A stretch of 64,000 bases of DNA from Chloracidobacterium sp. (GCA_016711345.1 JADJTD010000001.1:62001-126000); one strand, 5' to 3'; positions 27,030 to 36,321 are shown, counted from the first letter of the stretch. Numbers and translations: made by a program. Notes: a model not told the origin generated them from the letters alone.

Positions 27030-28562
27030 TTAATGATGTGTCGGGTCCTTTTTTAGTATTTCAGCACGGAGCAGGAAGCTGCCGTCTGTGACGATCTTGT
27101 CGCCGACATTCAGCCCTTCGAGAACGACAAACCTACCGTTGTTTTCTTTGCCGAGACGCACCGGCTTTACATTAAAGACATTTGGTTTGTCGGTGGCGAC
27201 GAAAACAACCTGTTTGTCGTTCATATTTTGGACGGCGGACGACGGGATCATCGGCATTGTGCGTTCGGCCATCCCACCCCCGCCAAAGGCGACGTTTACG
27301 TACATTCCGATCTTCAAGACTTGTCCCGGATTGTCGAGTTCGACTCTGACTTGTGCGGTGCGTGTTTCGGGGCTGATATTTGGGTCGATGTAGGTTACGT
27401 GACCGCGAAAGAGCCTGTCAGGATAGGCGCCGGTTGTAACGCTTGCTCCGCTTCCATCACGAACCGATGAAAGGTCCTTTTCAAAGACCTGAGCGATAAC
27501 CCAAACGCTTGCGAGATTTGTAACACGCATCAATTCCTTGTTTGCCTCGACAACTTCACCCGCGTTTACGTCTCGCTTTGTGATCGTGCCTGATATAGGC
27601 GCAATCAATGCGATTTCCGACGTTATTTGCGATGGGGAGCGGAGCGAATTTACTTTTTGCGGTGACAAACCTAGCAACAAGAGTCTTTGCTTGGCGGTCG
27701 CAAGGTCGGATTCGGCCGTTTGGCGTTTGACGGCGGCCTGCTCAAATTCGTTTCGGCTGACAGGATTGATCTCGGCGACCTTGACGGCACGGTCAAATCT
27801 TTTTTTCGCTTCTTCAACGTCCGCCTCCGACGCTCGTACTTTTGTCGTGGCCTGCTCAAATTCCTCGCGGCTGACAGCCCCTATTTCAAGTAACTTAAGC
27901 GTACGGTCATGTCTCTTACGGTTTTCTTCCAGCTCAGCCTGAACGGTTTTTAACCGCGCCAACATTTGGTCAACGTCTGTATTGCTCACGGGGCTGATCT
28001 TAACGAGTTTTGCCGTCCGGTCGTAGTTTTGCCGTGCGGCCTGAGCGTCGGATTGCAAGGCCAGATAGCGCGATTGAGACGCTGCAAGTTCATCGCTGAA
28101 GATAACGGCAAGCGTTTGGCCTTTGCCAACATACTGGCCTAGTTCGCCACTAACGGATCGGAGTACCCCACCGAGAAGTGAGATCACCGGCGTTTCTTTG
28201 TAGGCATTTGACTGGACGACGCCGGTCGAGGCCACATCCATTGCTTCACTCGATAACGTTTCGCCAACCGTTTCGATCTTCAAGCCGATCTTTTCAACCT
28301 GATCGGGCAGAATGGTGACAGTTTGTTCGGCCGTAGTTTCTGTTGTTTGTCCGGTGCTGTTGTCGTCGAATGTGACCGTCCGTGGAGCCGGGACGGCATT
28401 TCCACCCTCACGCGAGCCCAAATACCAAAAAAGTAACACTCCCACTAGGACAACGCCGATGACCGATAATGCGATATACAGCGGCTTTCGATTCGGTGTT
28501 GCCTTCGAGTTTTCGCCCATTTCTGTTTCTTTATTGAACTCTTCGTTATTCTCTTCGGTCAT
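27030..28562 (-). CDS. cusB: RND periplasmic adaptor, CusB-like, with repeated hairpin
   Basis: The product has 510 residues: a cytoplasmic start, one helix (about 30-49), then lipoyl, alpha-hairpin and barrel domains of an HlyD-type adaptor. The hairpin holds about three degenerate ~35-residue repeats of the type RxDRxxKLxEIxxVSRxEF, making a longer coiled coil than usual. Its start overlaps the end of the channel gene by 4 nt. It links the CusA-like pump to the TolC-like channel. Confidence 0.9.
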   Translation of the reverse strand: MTEENNEEFNKETEMGENSKATPNRKPLYIALSVIGVVLVGVLLFWYLGSREGGNAVPAPRTVTFDDNSTGQTTETTAEQTVTILPDQVEKIGLKIETVGETLSSEAMDVASTGVVQSNAYKETPVISLLGGVLRSVSGELGQYVGKGQTLAVIFSDELAASQSRYLALQSDAQAARQNYDRTAKLVKISPVSNTDVDQMLARLKTVQAELEENRKRHDRTLKLLEIGAVSREEFEQATTKVRASEADVEEAKKRFDRAVKVAEINPVSRNEFEQAAVKRQTAESDLATAKQRLLLLGLSPQKVNSLRSPSQITSEIALIAPISGTITKRDVNAGEVVEANKELMRVTNLASVWVIAQVFEKDLSSVRDGSGASVTTGAYPDRLFRGHVTYIDPNISPETRTAQVRVELDNPGQVLKIGMYVNVAFGGGGMAERTMPMIPSSAVQNMNDKQVVFVATDKPNVFNVKPVRLGKENNGRFVVLEGLNVGDKIVTDGSFLLRAEILKKDPTHH

Positions 28563-30019
28563 TTCCTTTTTAACTCCGGTGCATTGGTCGCCCGCATGAT
28601 CTCAATGTTTGCTATGTATGTTTCGAGTCCGGCATCGATCAATTCGTTCTCGACATCGAGAAAACGCCGTTGCTCGGCAATGTAGTCAAGCAAACTTCTC
28701 GAACCAAGTTCGTAGGTTTGCCAAATTACCTGCAAATTAGAATTTGCCTGATCGCGAACGCCGTTTTGAAAGATCGACAATGACCGCGCCGAACGGTTAT
28801 ATCGAGCGAAGGCCACGGCAACTTCGCGCCGGATAGTAAGTTCGCCAAACTCAATTCGCCTCTGAGCCGCTTCTCGCTCGAATTTGGCGGCTTCGACCGC
28901 TCCTTGATTTCGGTTGAGCAGCGGAAGATCGATTTCAACCCCAAAGGTGAAAAAGTGAAATACATCCTGAATGGGCCGCAAAAGGCCGCGGTCATCAAAA
29001 CCGCTGAGCATAAAGCCGGTGTTCATGCGCTGGTAACCCGCCTTGACGCTTGCGTCGATCCGCCCTTCAGACTTTGCCTTTTCTATTTGTGCGACAGCCA
29101 GTTGGTCCATTGTCCTTGCACCTTGCAGATCGGGACGCTCACGCAAAGCGTAATCGGTTGATCCGGAGACTGAAGGCGGCGTTGCGATTAGGTTATTGAA
29201 ATCGCCGCGAAGACGCAGCGGTTCTTCCGGCTTCATCCCAATCATATTGCGAAGCTCGAACATTGCCGTCTCGGCCTTTCCTTCTGCGGTTTCGCGGATC
29301 GATTGCAGCCGATTCACCTCGACAAGAAAAATATTCTGTTCGAGCGGTGCGATCTTTCCTTCAGTAACTCTAGCCGCAACAAGCTCGAAACCCTGCTTTG
29401 CCGCTGCCAAGGTCTTTTCGGTAACCTCCAACTTTGTGATCGCCGCCAGAGCTTCACCGAATTTGAGTCTCACTTCTGACGCAAGCAGACGTTCCTGATT
29501 CTCAAGCGCAAACTCGCGAATTTCTAACTCTCGTTGTGCGACGGCAACTCGGGCTGCTCGACGTCCGCCAAGCTCAAGCGGCAGCATGGCCTCGGCCATT
29601 TGATTATTATCAGCGGCGCCAATCTGCTTTGCTCCGCTCGCGGTCAGCTTTGGATTCGCTCGCAAACCCGCTTGTTTGACCAATGCCCTCGCTGCGTCGA
29701 CCTCCTTGCGCAAAGCTTGTATTTCGCCATTGTTTTCGAGAGCTAAGGCCACGGCTGCGTCAGCCGTCATTCCGCCTTGCGGATTCAAATATAGGAGCGA
29801 AACCGGCTGGTCGCTCTGGACTGTCTGAGCCGTCGCCGCCAGCGCAAATATAAACCCGAACGCGAATAATTTAACAACGGACTTGAGAGCAAGCCTCCTA
29901 GCTTGCCACGAGCTCGAACACGTGAAAAACTTGTTGGCGTCTCGCGATGGCACTGCAAGCGGGACGCTTGCGGTCCAGTCGGTCATCAAGAGACTGCCTG
30001 TGATCTTACAAATTTTCAT
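28559..30019 (-). CDS. cusC: TolC-family outer-membrane channel, CusC-like
   Basis: The 486-residue frame holds two OEP (TolC) repeats, with LGGRRAARVAVAQREL and LPLLNRNQGAVEAA. The first 48 residues are odd: they precede the hydrophobic signal segment VVKLFAFGFIFALAATAQ and are encoded partly by a hairpin-rich insert at 29889-29977. The insert is in frame, so the gene may still work, but export could be impaired unless another start is used. It overlaps the pump gene by 14 nt. Confidence 0.87.
   Translation of the reverse strand: MKICKITGSLLMTDWTASVPLAVPSRDANKFFTCSSSWQARRLALKSVVKLFAFGFIFALAATAQTVQSDQPVSLLYLNPQGGMTADAAVALALENNGEIQALRKEVDAARALVKQAGLRANPKLTASGAKQIGAADNNQMAEAMLPLELGGRRAARVAVAQRELEIREFALENQERLLASEVRLKFGEALAAITKLEVTEKTLAAAKQGFELVAARVTEGKIAPLEQNIFLVEVNRLQSIRETAEGKAETAMFELRNMIGMKPEEPLRLRGDFNNLIATPPSVSGSTDYALRERPDLQGARTMDQLAVAQIEKAKSEGRIDASVKAGYQRMNTGFMLSGFDDRGLLRPIQDVFHFFTFGVEIDLPLLNRNQGAVEAAKFEREAAQRRIEFGELTIRREVAVAFARYNRSARSLSIFQNGVRDQANSNLQVIWQTYELGSRSLLDYIAEQRRFLDVENELIDAGLETYIANIEIMRATNAPELKRK
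29889..29977. repeat. Palindrome-bearing insert at the 5' end of the channel gene
   Basis: About 90 nt carry two hairpins: GCAAGC-6-GCTTGC at 29889-29906 and the perfect 7-3-7 GCAAGCG-GGA-CGCTTGC at 29955-29971. The encoded residues do not look like a signal peptide. It resembles a REP-like or miniature mobile element inserted in frame. Only one copy was seen in this window. Confidence 0.5.
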
Positions 30020-33000
30020 TTCGTTTCAATTCGCGTACCCTAAGCCAATAAAAAATGACCGGCGTTACGATCAGCACGTGCAGGAGGCTCGAAACCATGC
30101 CGCCAAACACCGGTGTCGCCAGTGGCCTCATTACTTCTGACCCCGCGCCGGTGCTCCACATGATCGGCAAGAGCCCGACAACAATAGTCATTACGGTCAT
30201 GACTTTAGGACGAAGTCGAAGAAGAGCACCTTCGGTGACTGCTTCGAGCAAAGATTCCCTATCAAGCTGGCCGACTTCGTCCGATTTACGTTTTACCGCC
30301 TCTTCAAGATAAACGACCATTACAATTGTCGTCTGCACAGCCGCTCCAAAAAGAGCAATAAAGCCAACCCACACAGCGACCGAAAAGTTGTACTGCAGCA
30401 TCCAGAGCAGGTAAAAGCCGCCGGTCAAGGCAAACGGCACGGCAAGCAGAATATGGGCCGCCTCGAGAAAGGAGTGATATGTAATATAGAGCGTGGCAAA
30501 GATGATAAGCAGGACGATCGGGACCACGATCAACAGCCGCTGGCGGGCGCGCTCCTGATTTTCGTATTGGCCGCTCCATGTAATGTAGTAACCCGCCGGC
30601 ATCTCAACTTTGTCGCGAATAGCATCCTTAGCTTGCTCCACGAAACTTCCGATATCGCGGCCGCGAATGTTGAGCAGAACCGTGCCGCGAAGCAGGCCGT
30701 TCTCGCTTTGAATCATCGATGGCCCTTCGAGGCTGCGAATATCGGCAAGCTGCGAAAGAGGGATCGACCCTCCAGCTGGAGAGGTTATCGGGATCTGGCC
30801 GATCGCCGTTGGTGATGAGCGAAACTCGGTTGCGTAGCGAACTCGGATGGGAAACCGTCGTCGTCCTTCGATCGTCACGGTCAGATTCGTTTCGCCGATT
30901 CCTTTTTCGATCACGTCCTGAATTGTTCCGACGTCAATTCCATACCGGGCCGCCGCCGTGCGGTCAATATCAATATCGACGTACGGCGCTCCGCCGATCC
31001 TCTCGGGATAAACGTCCGCTGCGCCGGGCACATCTTTTACCACCGTCGCAATTTCCCTCGCCGTTTCTTCCAAAGTATCGAGGTTGTTGCCGAAGATCTT
31101 GATGCCGACCTGCGAGCGGATACCGGTGGCAAGCATTTCGATGCGATTGATGATCGGCTGCGTCCAGATGTTTGTAACGCCCGGCAGCCGTGTAGCTTCG
31201 TCCATTTCGGCAATCAGTTTCTCCCGCGTCATCCCATCACGCCACTGATCTTCGGGCTTCAAATGAACGATGGTTTCGTTCATGTTTATCGGCGAGGGAT
31301 CGGTTGAAGTTTCGGCGCGGCCGGCCTTTCCGACCGCCCATTCAACCTCTGGAAAGGCTTTCAGGATCTCGTCTTGTTTGCTCAGAATTCTGGTTGCCTC
31401 GTCCAGTGAAATTGCGGGATCGGTTACGGGCATGTACATTAGGTCGCCTTCATTCAGGGGCGGCATAAACTCGCTGCCGATCTGAGTCGCGACAAACATC
31501 GCGCCCGAGAAGAACGCCAGAGCGAGCAAAACCGTCGCGAGCCGGTTCCGTAGCGCAGTGATCAGCAGTGGCTTGTACACTCGACGCAAAAAGCGCATGA
31601 TCGGATTCCACTCTTCGGGACGCAGCTTCCCGCCGAGCAGATAGCCGCACAGAACAGGGATGAGCGTGACCGCGATTATCGCCGCCGCGATCATCGCGAA
31701 AGTTTTCGTAAACGCCAGCGGATGAAAAAGCTTCCCTTCTTGTCCTGTTAATGCAAAGACGGGGATAAACGCGATCACAATGATCGCTATAGACGCGACG
31801 ATCGGGCGTCCGACCATCTTCGTCGCTTCCAGCACTATCTCCCAAACACGCTTTCTGTCGGAAAAGCTCACTCCCTCTTTCTCGATCGCCCGATACGCAT
31901 TTTCAGTCACAACAATTCCAGCATCCACGAGGTCTGAAACCGCGATCGCGATACCGGCAAGCGACATGATGTTTGACGTGATCCCAAAGATATACATCAG
32001 GAGGAAAGCGGCAAGCGCGGCAAGCAAAAGAGGTATCGTAACTATCAGGGTCGAACGAAAATGAGCGAGGAACAGCAGATTTACGATTGTTACGAGGATG
32101 AACTCCTCGGTCAGCGCCCACGTGAGCGTATTGGCCGTGCGGTTGATCAGATCGGTGCGGTCATAAAATGGAACCAGCCGAACGCCCGGAGGGAGACCGG
32201 GTTTGATCTCCTCGATCTTCTTCTTGACGTTCTCGATCGCTTCGAGCGCGCTAATGCCGTAGCGCATGATGACGACGCCCCCGACCGCTTCCTTTCCGTT
32301 TTTATCAAGCGAGCCTGTCCGAAAGGCGTTGCCGAGTTTGACCTCGCCGAGGTTTCGGACATAGATCGGAGTTCCGTTCTGAGAGCCGACGACGATATTT
32401 TCGACATCTGCGACCGATTCGACAAGCCCGATACCGCGGACAATGGCCCATTCGCCGCCCTGTTCGACGACGTTTCCGCCGACATTGTTATTCGACCTTT
32501 CAACCGCTTCGACCACGGTGGATAACGGCATGTTGTAAGCGCGGAGCTTATTCGGGTCTATGTCCACCTGATACTGCTGGACAAAGCCGCCGACCGTCGC
32601 GACCTCCGCGATCCCCGGCGTTGAATTAAGCTGATAGCGTACGAACCAGTCTTGCAGCGTGCGCAGATCGCGGAGGCTCATCTCGTCCGATTCGAGCGTG
32701 TACCAAAATACCTGGCCAAGACCGGTCGCGTCCGGGCCGAGCGTTGGCACTACGCCCTGAGGCAATTGTTTCGTGACGAGATTTAAGCGCTCCAGCACTC
32801 GTGTCCGGGCCCAATAAAGATCGACATTATCCTCAAAGATAATATTGACCATCGAGAAGCTGAAGGCGGAACTAGCCCTGACGGTCCGAACTCCCGGCAG
32901 CCCCTGAAGACTCGTCACAAGCGGATAAGTAACCTGGTCCTCGACCTCTCGCGGGGAACGGCCCGCCCAGTCGGTAAAAACTATGACCTGATTGTCCGAA

Positions 33001-33125
33001 AGGTCAGGGATGGCATCAATCGGGGTCTTTACAAGCGCGTAATAACCCGCGATCGCCAGGGCAATATAAATTGCAATTACGATAACGCGGTTCTTAAGCG
33101 ACCAGTCGATAAGCCAATTAATCAT
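30006..33125 (-). CDS. cusA: Heavy-metal RND pump, CusA-type (Cu/Ag)
   Basis: This 1039-residue, 12-helix proton antiporter has helix-4 motif AVSDLVDAGIVVTEN, of the monovalent-copper/silver rather than CzcA class. Met residues occur where CusA holds its metal triad: EGDLMYMPVTDP, PINMNETIVHL and INRIEMLATGI. It takes Cu(I)/Ag(I) from the periplasm or inner membrane and expels it through CusB and CusC. A FixH-like lipoprotein gene precedes it by 66 nt. Confidence 0.92.
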   Translation of the reverse strand: MINWLIDWSLKNRVIVIAIYIALAIAGYYALVKTPIDAIPDLSDNQVIVFTDWAGRSPREVEDQVTYPLVTSLQGLPGVRTVRASSAFSFSMVNIIFEDNVDLYWARTRVLERLNLVTKQLPQGVVPTLGPDATGLGQVFWYTLESDEMSLRDLRTLQDWFVRYQLNSTPGIAEVATVGGFVQQYQVDIDPNKLRAYNMPLSTVVEAVERSNNNVGGNVVEQGGEWAIVRGIGLVESVADVENIVVGSQNGTPIYVRNLGEVKLGNAFRTGSLDKNGKEAVGGVVIMRYGISALEAIENVKKKIEEIKPGLPPGVRLVPFYDRTDLINRTANTLTWALTEEFILVTIVNLLFLAHFRSTLIVTIPLLLAALAAFLLMYIFGITSNIMSLAGIAIAVSDLVDAGIVVTENAYRAIEKEGVSFSDRKRVWEIVLEATKMVGRPIVASIAIIVIAFIPVFALTGQEGKLFHPLAFTKTFAMIAAAIIAVTLIPVLCGYLLGGKLRPEEWNPIMRFLRRVYKPLLITALRNRLATVLLALAFFSGAMFVATQIGSEFMPPLNEGDLMYMPVTDPAISLDEATRILSKQDEILKAFPEVEWAVGKAGRAETSTDPSPINMNETIVHLKPEDQWRDGMTREKLIAEMDEATRLPGVTNIWTQPIINRIEMLATGIRSQVGIKIFGNNLDTLEETAREIATVVKDVPGAADVYPERIGGAPYVDIDIDRTAAARYGIDVGTIQDVIEKGIGETNLTVTIEGRRRFPIRVRYATEFRSSPTAIGQIPITSPAGGSIPLSQLADIRSLEGPSMIQSENGLLRGTVLLNIRGRDIGSFVEQAKDAIRDKVEMPAGYYITWSGQYENQERARQRLLIVVPIVLLIIFATLYITYHSFLEAAHILLAVPFALTGGFYLLWMLQYNFSVAVWVGFIALFGAAVQTTIVMVVYLEEAVKRKSDEVGQLDRESLLEAVTEGALLRLRPKVMTVMTIVVGLLPIMWSTGAGSEVMRPLATPVFGGMVSSLLHVLIVTPVIFYWLRVRELKRNENL

Positions 33126-33191
33126 TTAGCAACACCCTTGTTTTAATATTTTCGGCGGACATATAACCGAGCCCCATGTCCCGGGTCCCCA

Positions 33192-33635
33192 TTATTGCGC
33201 CGTTACGGGGATCGACGTTTTTCCTTTTCCCGCCGGACCTTCGAATGTGATTTGCATCTCCCATCCGCCGGTCATCTCAATCTTGACTTTGCCGCGATAA
33301 ACGCCGGGCGTGCCAGTTGTGGTCAAAGCCGCTGCGTTGTTCATCGCCCCCATCGAACCCATCGCAGGCATGTAGAAGTTTAGCGAAGCCGCTCCCACAT
33401 CAACCGCTTTGCCCGAAGCATCCGTAAAAGCAAGCATTAGTTCCTGCTCGCCGTTTTTGACTTTGCCGGTGTCGCTTGATACCGAAACCGTCAAATTGTT
33501 GATCGAACCGCTTTTGATGACTTTTCCCTGCACCGGGTTTTCGGCCGTGGGCTGCGCGCCGGAACTGCAGGACGTGAATAAGGTGACCACCCCGATGATG
33601 GTCAATAAGCAGATGAATAAAACTGTCTTTCTCAT
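33192..33635 (-). CDS. FixH/YtkA-like periplasmic lipoprotein
   Basis: This 147-residue protein has signal peptide and lipobox FTSC at about residue 23. The domain has LMLAFTDASGKAVDVG and GVYRGKVKIEMTGGWEMQITF, the beta-sandwich pattern of FixH/YtkA proteins, with a Met-rich stretch MPAMGSMGAMNN that could bind Cu(I) or Ag(I). It lies upstream of cusA and may be a periplasmic metal carrier in place of CusF. Confidence 0.8.
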   Translation of the reverse strand: MRKTVLFICLLTIIGVVTLFTSCSSGAQPTAENPVQGKVIKSGSINNLTVSVSSDTGKVKNGEQELMLAFTDASGKAVDVGAASLNFYMPAMGSMGAMNNAAALTTTGTPGVYRGKVKIEMTGGWEMQITFEGPAGKGKTSIPVTAQ

Positions 33636-33760
33636 TTTTTAGTCTCCTGTGTTGAAAATATCTTGAGAGTTCCGACGCCTACAAAGTAGTTCGCAGAACC
33701 ACAATGAAATAGTCGCAACGGCGCAATACACCCCAAAAAGGGCGCACTTCACCATCGAAA

Positions 33761-34138
33761 CTAGATCAGGAACGATTTATATTGGAGGTATTTGGGCTGG
33801 AAAGTGCTCGTCAACGGCTTACGCAAATACTGAGGCGATACAGACGACTCGATTTTTGTATTTGGGAACAAAGCTGCGATCTGATCGGCGATGGATTTGT
33901 AGACCGTTATGGTGGAAGGACTGAAGTTAAACGAGCCGCCGAACGAGATTGGCGCCGCATTTGAGCAGTTTGTCGCGCAACAAAGGCGCGCAGCCTCGGC
34001 TGAAGGTGATCTGTCCTTGCTTTTGGCTTTATCGCAACATTTCATCATCTTGCCGCTCGGCGCGTGGAGGGGTGTCCCCGCCACGACGCCACCGACGACG
34101 GTGAAAAGTACGAAAAGAATCAAGACCCGAGTGATCAT
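33761..34138 (-). CDS. Small exported Cys-rich protein
   Basis: The product has 125 residues with an N-terminal hydrophobic signal, then KMMKCCDKAKS and ARLCCATNCS, five Cys in a compact segment suited to bind thiophilic metal. No family name is certain. It leads the copper-pump gene run. Its promoter is unusual: the -10 box leaves only one base before the ATG, so the mRNA would be leaderless, and a Crp-type site is centred at -41.5. Confidence 0.65.
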   Translation of the reverse strand: MITRVLILFVLFTVVGGVVAGTPLHAPSGKMMKCCDKAKSKDRSPSAEAARLCCATNCSNAAPISFGGSFNFSPSTITVYKSIADQIAALFPNTKIESSVSPQYLRKPLTSTFQPKYLQYKSFLI

Positions 34139-34145
34139 TGAAAAC

Positions 34146-34188
34146 AGTATACTCCACTTTTTCTGGATGATCAGTGATATACGTCACA
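34146..34188 (-). promoter_or_regulatory. Crp-type site plus -10 box, class II geometry
   Basis: On the minus strand TGTGACGTATATCACT (34188-34173) matches 9 of 10 Crp consensus bases. TATACT at 34151-34146 fits a -10 box. If transcription starts at 34139, the site centre is at -41.5, the standard class II activator position. The gene ATG is at 34138. Confidence 0.55.
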
Positions 34189-34477
34189 AATTGCAAGTAA
34201 CCAGATGTTGGTCACAATCACTATTTGGTGGTGAACAAATTTGGCATTGGAACTAAGCGCGAGGTTTTACGCACATCGTAAAGTTTTTTCAGGGCTCTGA
34301 CGAAGCATTCGGTAGTGCTGGTCCAAGTACAAACGGTGCGCACAAGACTATCTGCGTGGCACAGGTATTGTCTCTAGATAAGAGGAAGGCTTATTTTTAC
34401 GTTTTGATAAAAATGTTTGGTGTGGATGTAGCTCGAGTATTTTAGAAGTAGTTTCATCCAATAAAGAGGTGAGGTAC
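34189..34477. other. Divergent intergenic region
   Basis: This is the rest of the 339-nt gap between divergent genes. TGGCAC-N5-TTGTC at 34357-34372 resembles a sigma-54 promoter but lacks the key C of the -12 GC, so it is doubtful. No gene is seen. Confidence 0.4.
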
Positions 34478-34909
34478 ATGAATGTAAAATTGTTTCTAGG
34501 ATTTGCTGTTTCCATCGCCGTCGTCATCTTGTTCTCAATTCCAGGTTTTGCCCAAAAGGAAAAAACAATCGGTATCGACAAAGAAGGAGAATTTCACGTT
34601 TCGTCGCCAATAAGAATTGGCGATCGGATAGTCGAAAAAGGGATGTATCAGATTTATAGGGTCGACATAAATACGACGCCGTTTATTGTAATTCGAAAAG
34701 TTGCGATGACTTACTTTGGAAAAACAATGGGTAGTATGAAGCGAGGTGACGAGGTGGTCAGACTGAAATGCACCATTCAGCGGGTCGATGAACAAAACAA
34801 AAAGTCAAATATTTTGTTTCTACAAGCATTAGCCGAAGAGCGTGTAGCCCTTCAGGTGTGGTTTCGTCACGAAAAGTCCAGATGTATTCTACCGATTCGT
34901 GAGTTGTGA
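34478..34909 (+). CDS. Exported hypothetical protein
   Basis: The ATG follows GAGGTGAGG and gives 143 residues. A signal peptide (about 1-24, ending GFAQ) is followed by a small beta-rich domain: VSSPIRIGDRIVEKGMYQIY resembles DUF2911-type secreted proteins. No catalytic residues are recognised. It is one of few rightward genes in the metal region and its 3' end overlaps the convergent DUF3703-like frame. Confidence 0.6.
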   Translation: MNVKLFLGFAVSIAVVILFSIPGFAQKEKTIGIDKEGEFHVSSPIRIGDRIVEKGMYQIYRVDINTTPFIVIRKVAMTYFGKTMGSMKRGDEVVRLKCTIQRVDEQNKKSNILFLQALAEERVALQVWFRHEKSRCILPIREL

Positions 34910-35044
34910 GGCCGTACTGACAGCGTGGGCTCGTCCGAAGTGATAGAAGGCCAAATTGAACTTGCCGCTAACAACGAACGAATCGGCTATAATTAGCTCG
35001 TTGGTAATGTCGTAAGACAATACCTGATTATTTTCGGGGTTCAT
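34889..35044 (-). pseudogene. Truncated DUF3703-like protein
   Basis: The ATG lies after GGAGGACAAT and opens a 51-residue frame. NLAFYHFGRAHAVSTASQ resembles the DUF3703 core (LERAHVLGQ type), but the frame stops where the family normally continues for 50 or more residues, and its end overlaps the convergent gene. It is either a stub or a recently broken gene. It is coupled to the small membrane gene upstream (17-nt overlap). Confidence 0.4.
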
Positions 35045-35195
35045 ATTGTCCTCCCTTTTTGCTCCTTCTCTCGGCATGCCTTCCGATGAAAACGCTTATT
35101 CCTACTAAGAAGGAAATGATCAGCAGGCTTACAACTAAGAAAATTATGAACTGATGTTGAGTAAAAAGATGAAAGAAGTCTGTTTCTTGCTCCAT
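35028..35195 (-). CDS. Small single-helix membrane protein
   Basis: This 55-residue protein starts at MEQETDFFHLF. One strong helix (about 15-36, IIFLVVSLLIISFLVGISVF) is followed by a basic tail RHAERRSKKGG. It lies just after the czcD-like gene (which ends at 35204, overlapping the region before this start). Function unknown; small helix proteins often accompany metal exporters. Confidence 0.5.
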   Translation of the reverse strand: MEQETDFFHLFTQHQFIIFLVVSLLIISFLVGISVFIGRHAERRSKKGGQYEPRK

Positions 35196-35203
35196 TTTCG
35201 TTA

Positions 35204-36100
35204 TTAGATATGTGTCTCGTGACACGCAAAGCCCTCGCGTTCGGTTTGGGCGGTTAGGTGTGAGATCTTAAACTCGCTCGTGCATGAATCGTGGACACGT
35301 TGCAGAACGTCGTCGTGTTCGGCTCCCTCGGCAAGCACGGCGTGGACGCTCAAGGCATTTACGCCCGATGTAAGCGACCATACGTGAAGGTCGTGAATCT
35401 CGGCAACGCCTTCGATCTTTGAAAGTTTGTCTCGCACGTTGGCTATGTTTACGTCAGACGGCGTACCTTCGAGCAAGACAGCGACTGCATCCTTTAGTAA
35501 AGCCCACGTTCGCGGCAAGATAAACAGGCCGATTCCCGCCGAAATTAACGGATCGGCATAATACCAGCCGGTCGTGAGCATGATTATTCCGGCGATTATT
35601 ACTCCGACAGACGTAAGCGTGTCTGAAAGAACCTCATAATAAGCGCCTTTCATGTTCAGGCTTTCTTTGGAGCCGGAACGCAGAATAACCATACCGACAA
35701 TATTGACCACCAACCCAATCGATGCGACGCCGATCATCGCCGCACTCTGCACTTCGGGCGGGTTTTTGAAGCGTTCGTATGCTTCGTAAAGGATGTAGAT
35801 CGAAATAAAGATCAGGATGATCGCATTCGTCATCGCCGCGAGGATCTCGACGCGATAGTAGCCGTAGGTACGTTCGGGTGATGCTGGCTTTTCAGCAAAC
35901 CGTATGGCGAGCAAGGCTAAACCGACGCCCGCAACATCTGTCAGCATATGCCCGGCATCTGCAAGCAACGCCAAACTGCCCGTCCAAAATCCGCCAATTA
36001 CCTCGACGATCAAATAAAAGAACGTTAGGCAAAAGACGATCATTAGCGGTTTCTTATTCCGCCCTGCCGCCGATATTTCGTGTGTGTGTCCGTGTCCCAT
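35204..36100 (-). CDS. czcD: CzcD-type cation diffusion facilitator
   Basis: This 298-residue protein has six helices and the full C-terminal ferredoxin-like domain. The N-terminus GHGHTHE is a His metal-binding start. ALLADAGHMLTDV (helix 2) and SDTLTSVG (helix 5) carry the transport-site His and Asp. It exports Zn2+/Co2+/Cd2+ from cytoplasm in exchange for protons. It follows czcA and the P-II-like gene. Confidence 0.93.
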   Translation of the reverse strand: MGHGHTHEISAAGRNKKPLMIVFCLTFFYLIVEVIGGFWTGSLALLADAGHMLTDVAGVGLALLAIRFAEKPASPERTYGYYRVEILAAMTNAIILIFISIYILYEAYERFKNPPEVQSAAMIGVASIGLVVNIVGMVILRSGSKESLNMKGAYYEVLSDTLTSVGVIIAGIIMLTTGWYYADPLISAGIGLFILPRTWALLKDAVAVLLEGTPSDVNIANVRDKLSKIEGVAEIHDLHVWSLTSGVNALSVHAVLAEGAEHDDVLQRVHDSCTSEFKISHLTAQTEREGFACHETHI

Positions 36101-36169
36101 ATTTTCAATTCAGAATCTGTACCTTCGAGTCGTGCGCCTTTTTTCAGCCTTTAGCCGCCCTTTACGCCT

Positions 36170-36310
36170 CTATCGACGCTCTATCTTCTCGTTTGGATAT
36201 GTTCGGATTCCTCGCCTCGTCAAAAATGGCAGTAACCAAGCGATGAGCAGAATCATCCCGGTTCCGATCACGGCTCCAGCTAGTATTCGAAATGGCGGGT
36301 CCAGATACAT
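36170..36310 (-). CDS. 46-residue membrane protein
   Basis: A complete small frame lies in the gap between the P-II-like and czcD genes. GGAG precedes the ATG, and the product is MYLDPPFRILAGAV, then a single helix (IGTGMILLIAWLLPFL) and a basic tail TRRGIRTY. Close spacing (11 nt) to the P-II gene stop suggests an operon member. No family recognised. Confidence 0.5.
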   Translation of the reverse strand: MYLDPPFRILAGAVIGTGMILLIAWLLPFLTRRGIRTYPNEKIERR

Positions 36311-36321
36311 TTTTCTCCAAC

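Noticed and set aside
34357..34372. Sigma-54-like TGGCAC-N5-TTGTC before the exported protein gene.
   Set aside because: The -12 element lacks GC; only the -24 half matches.
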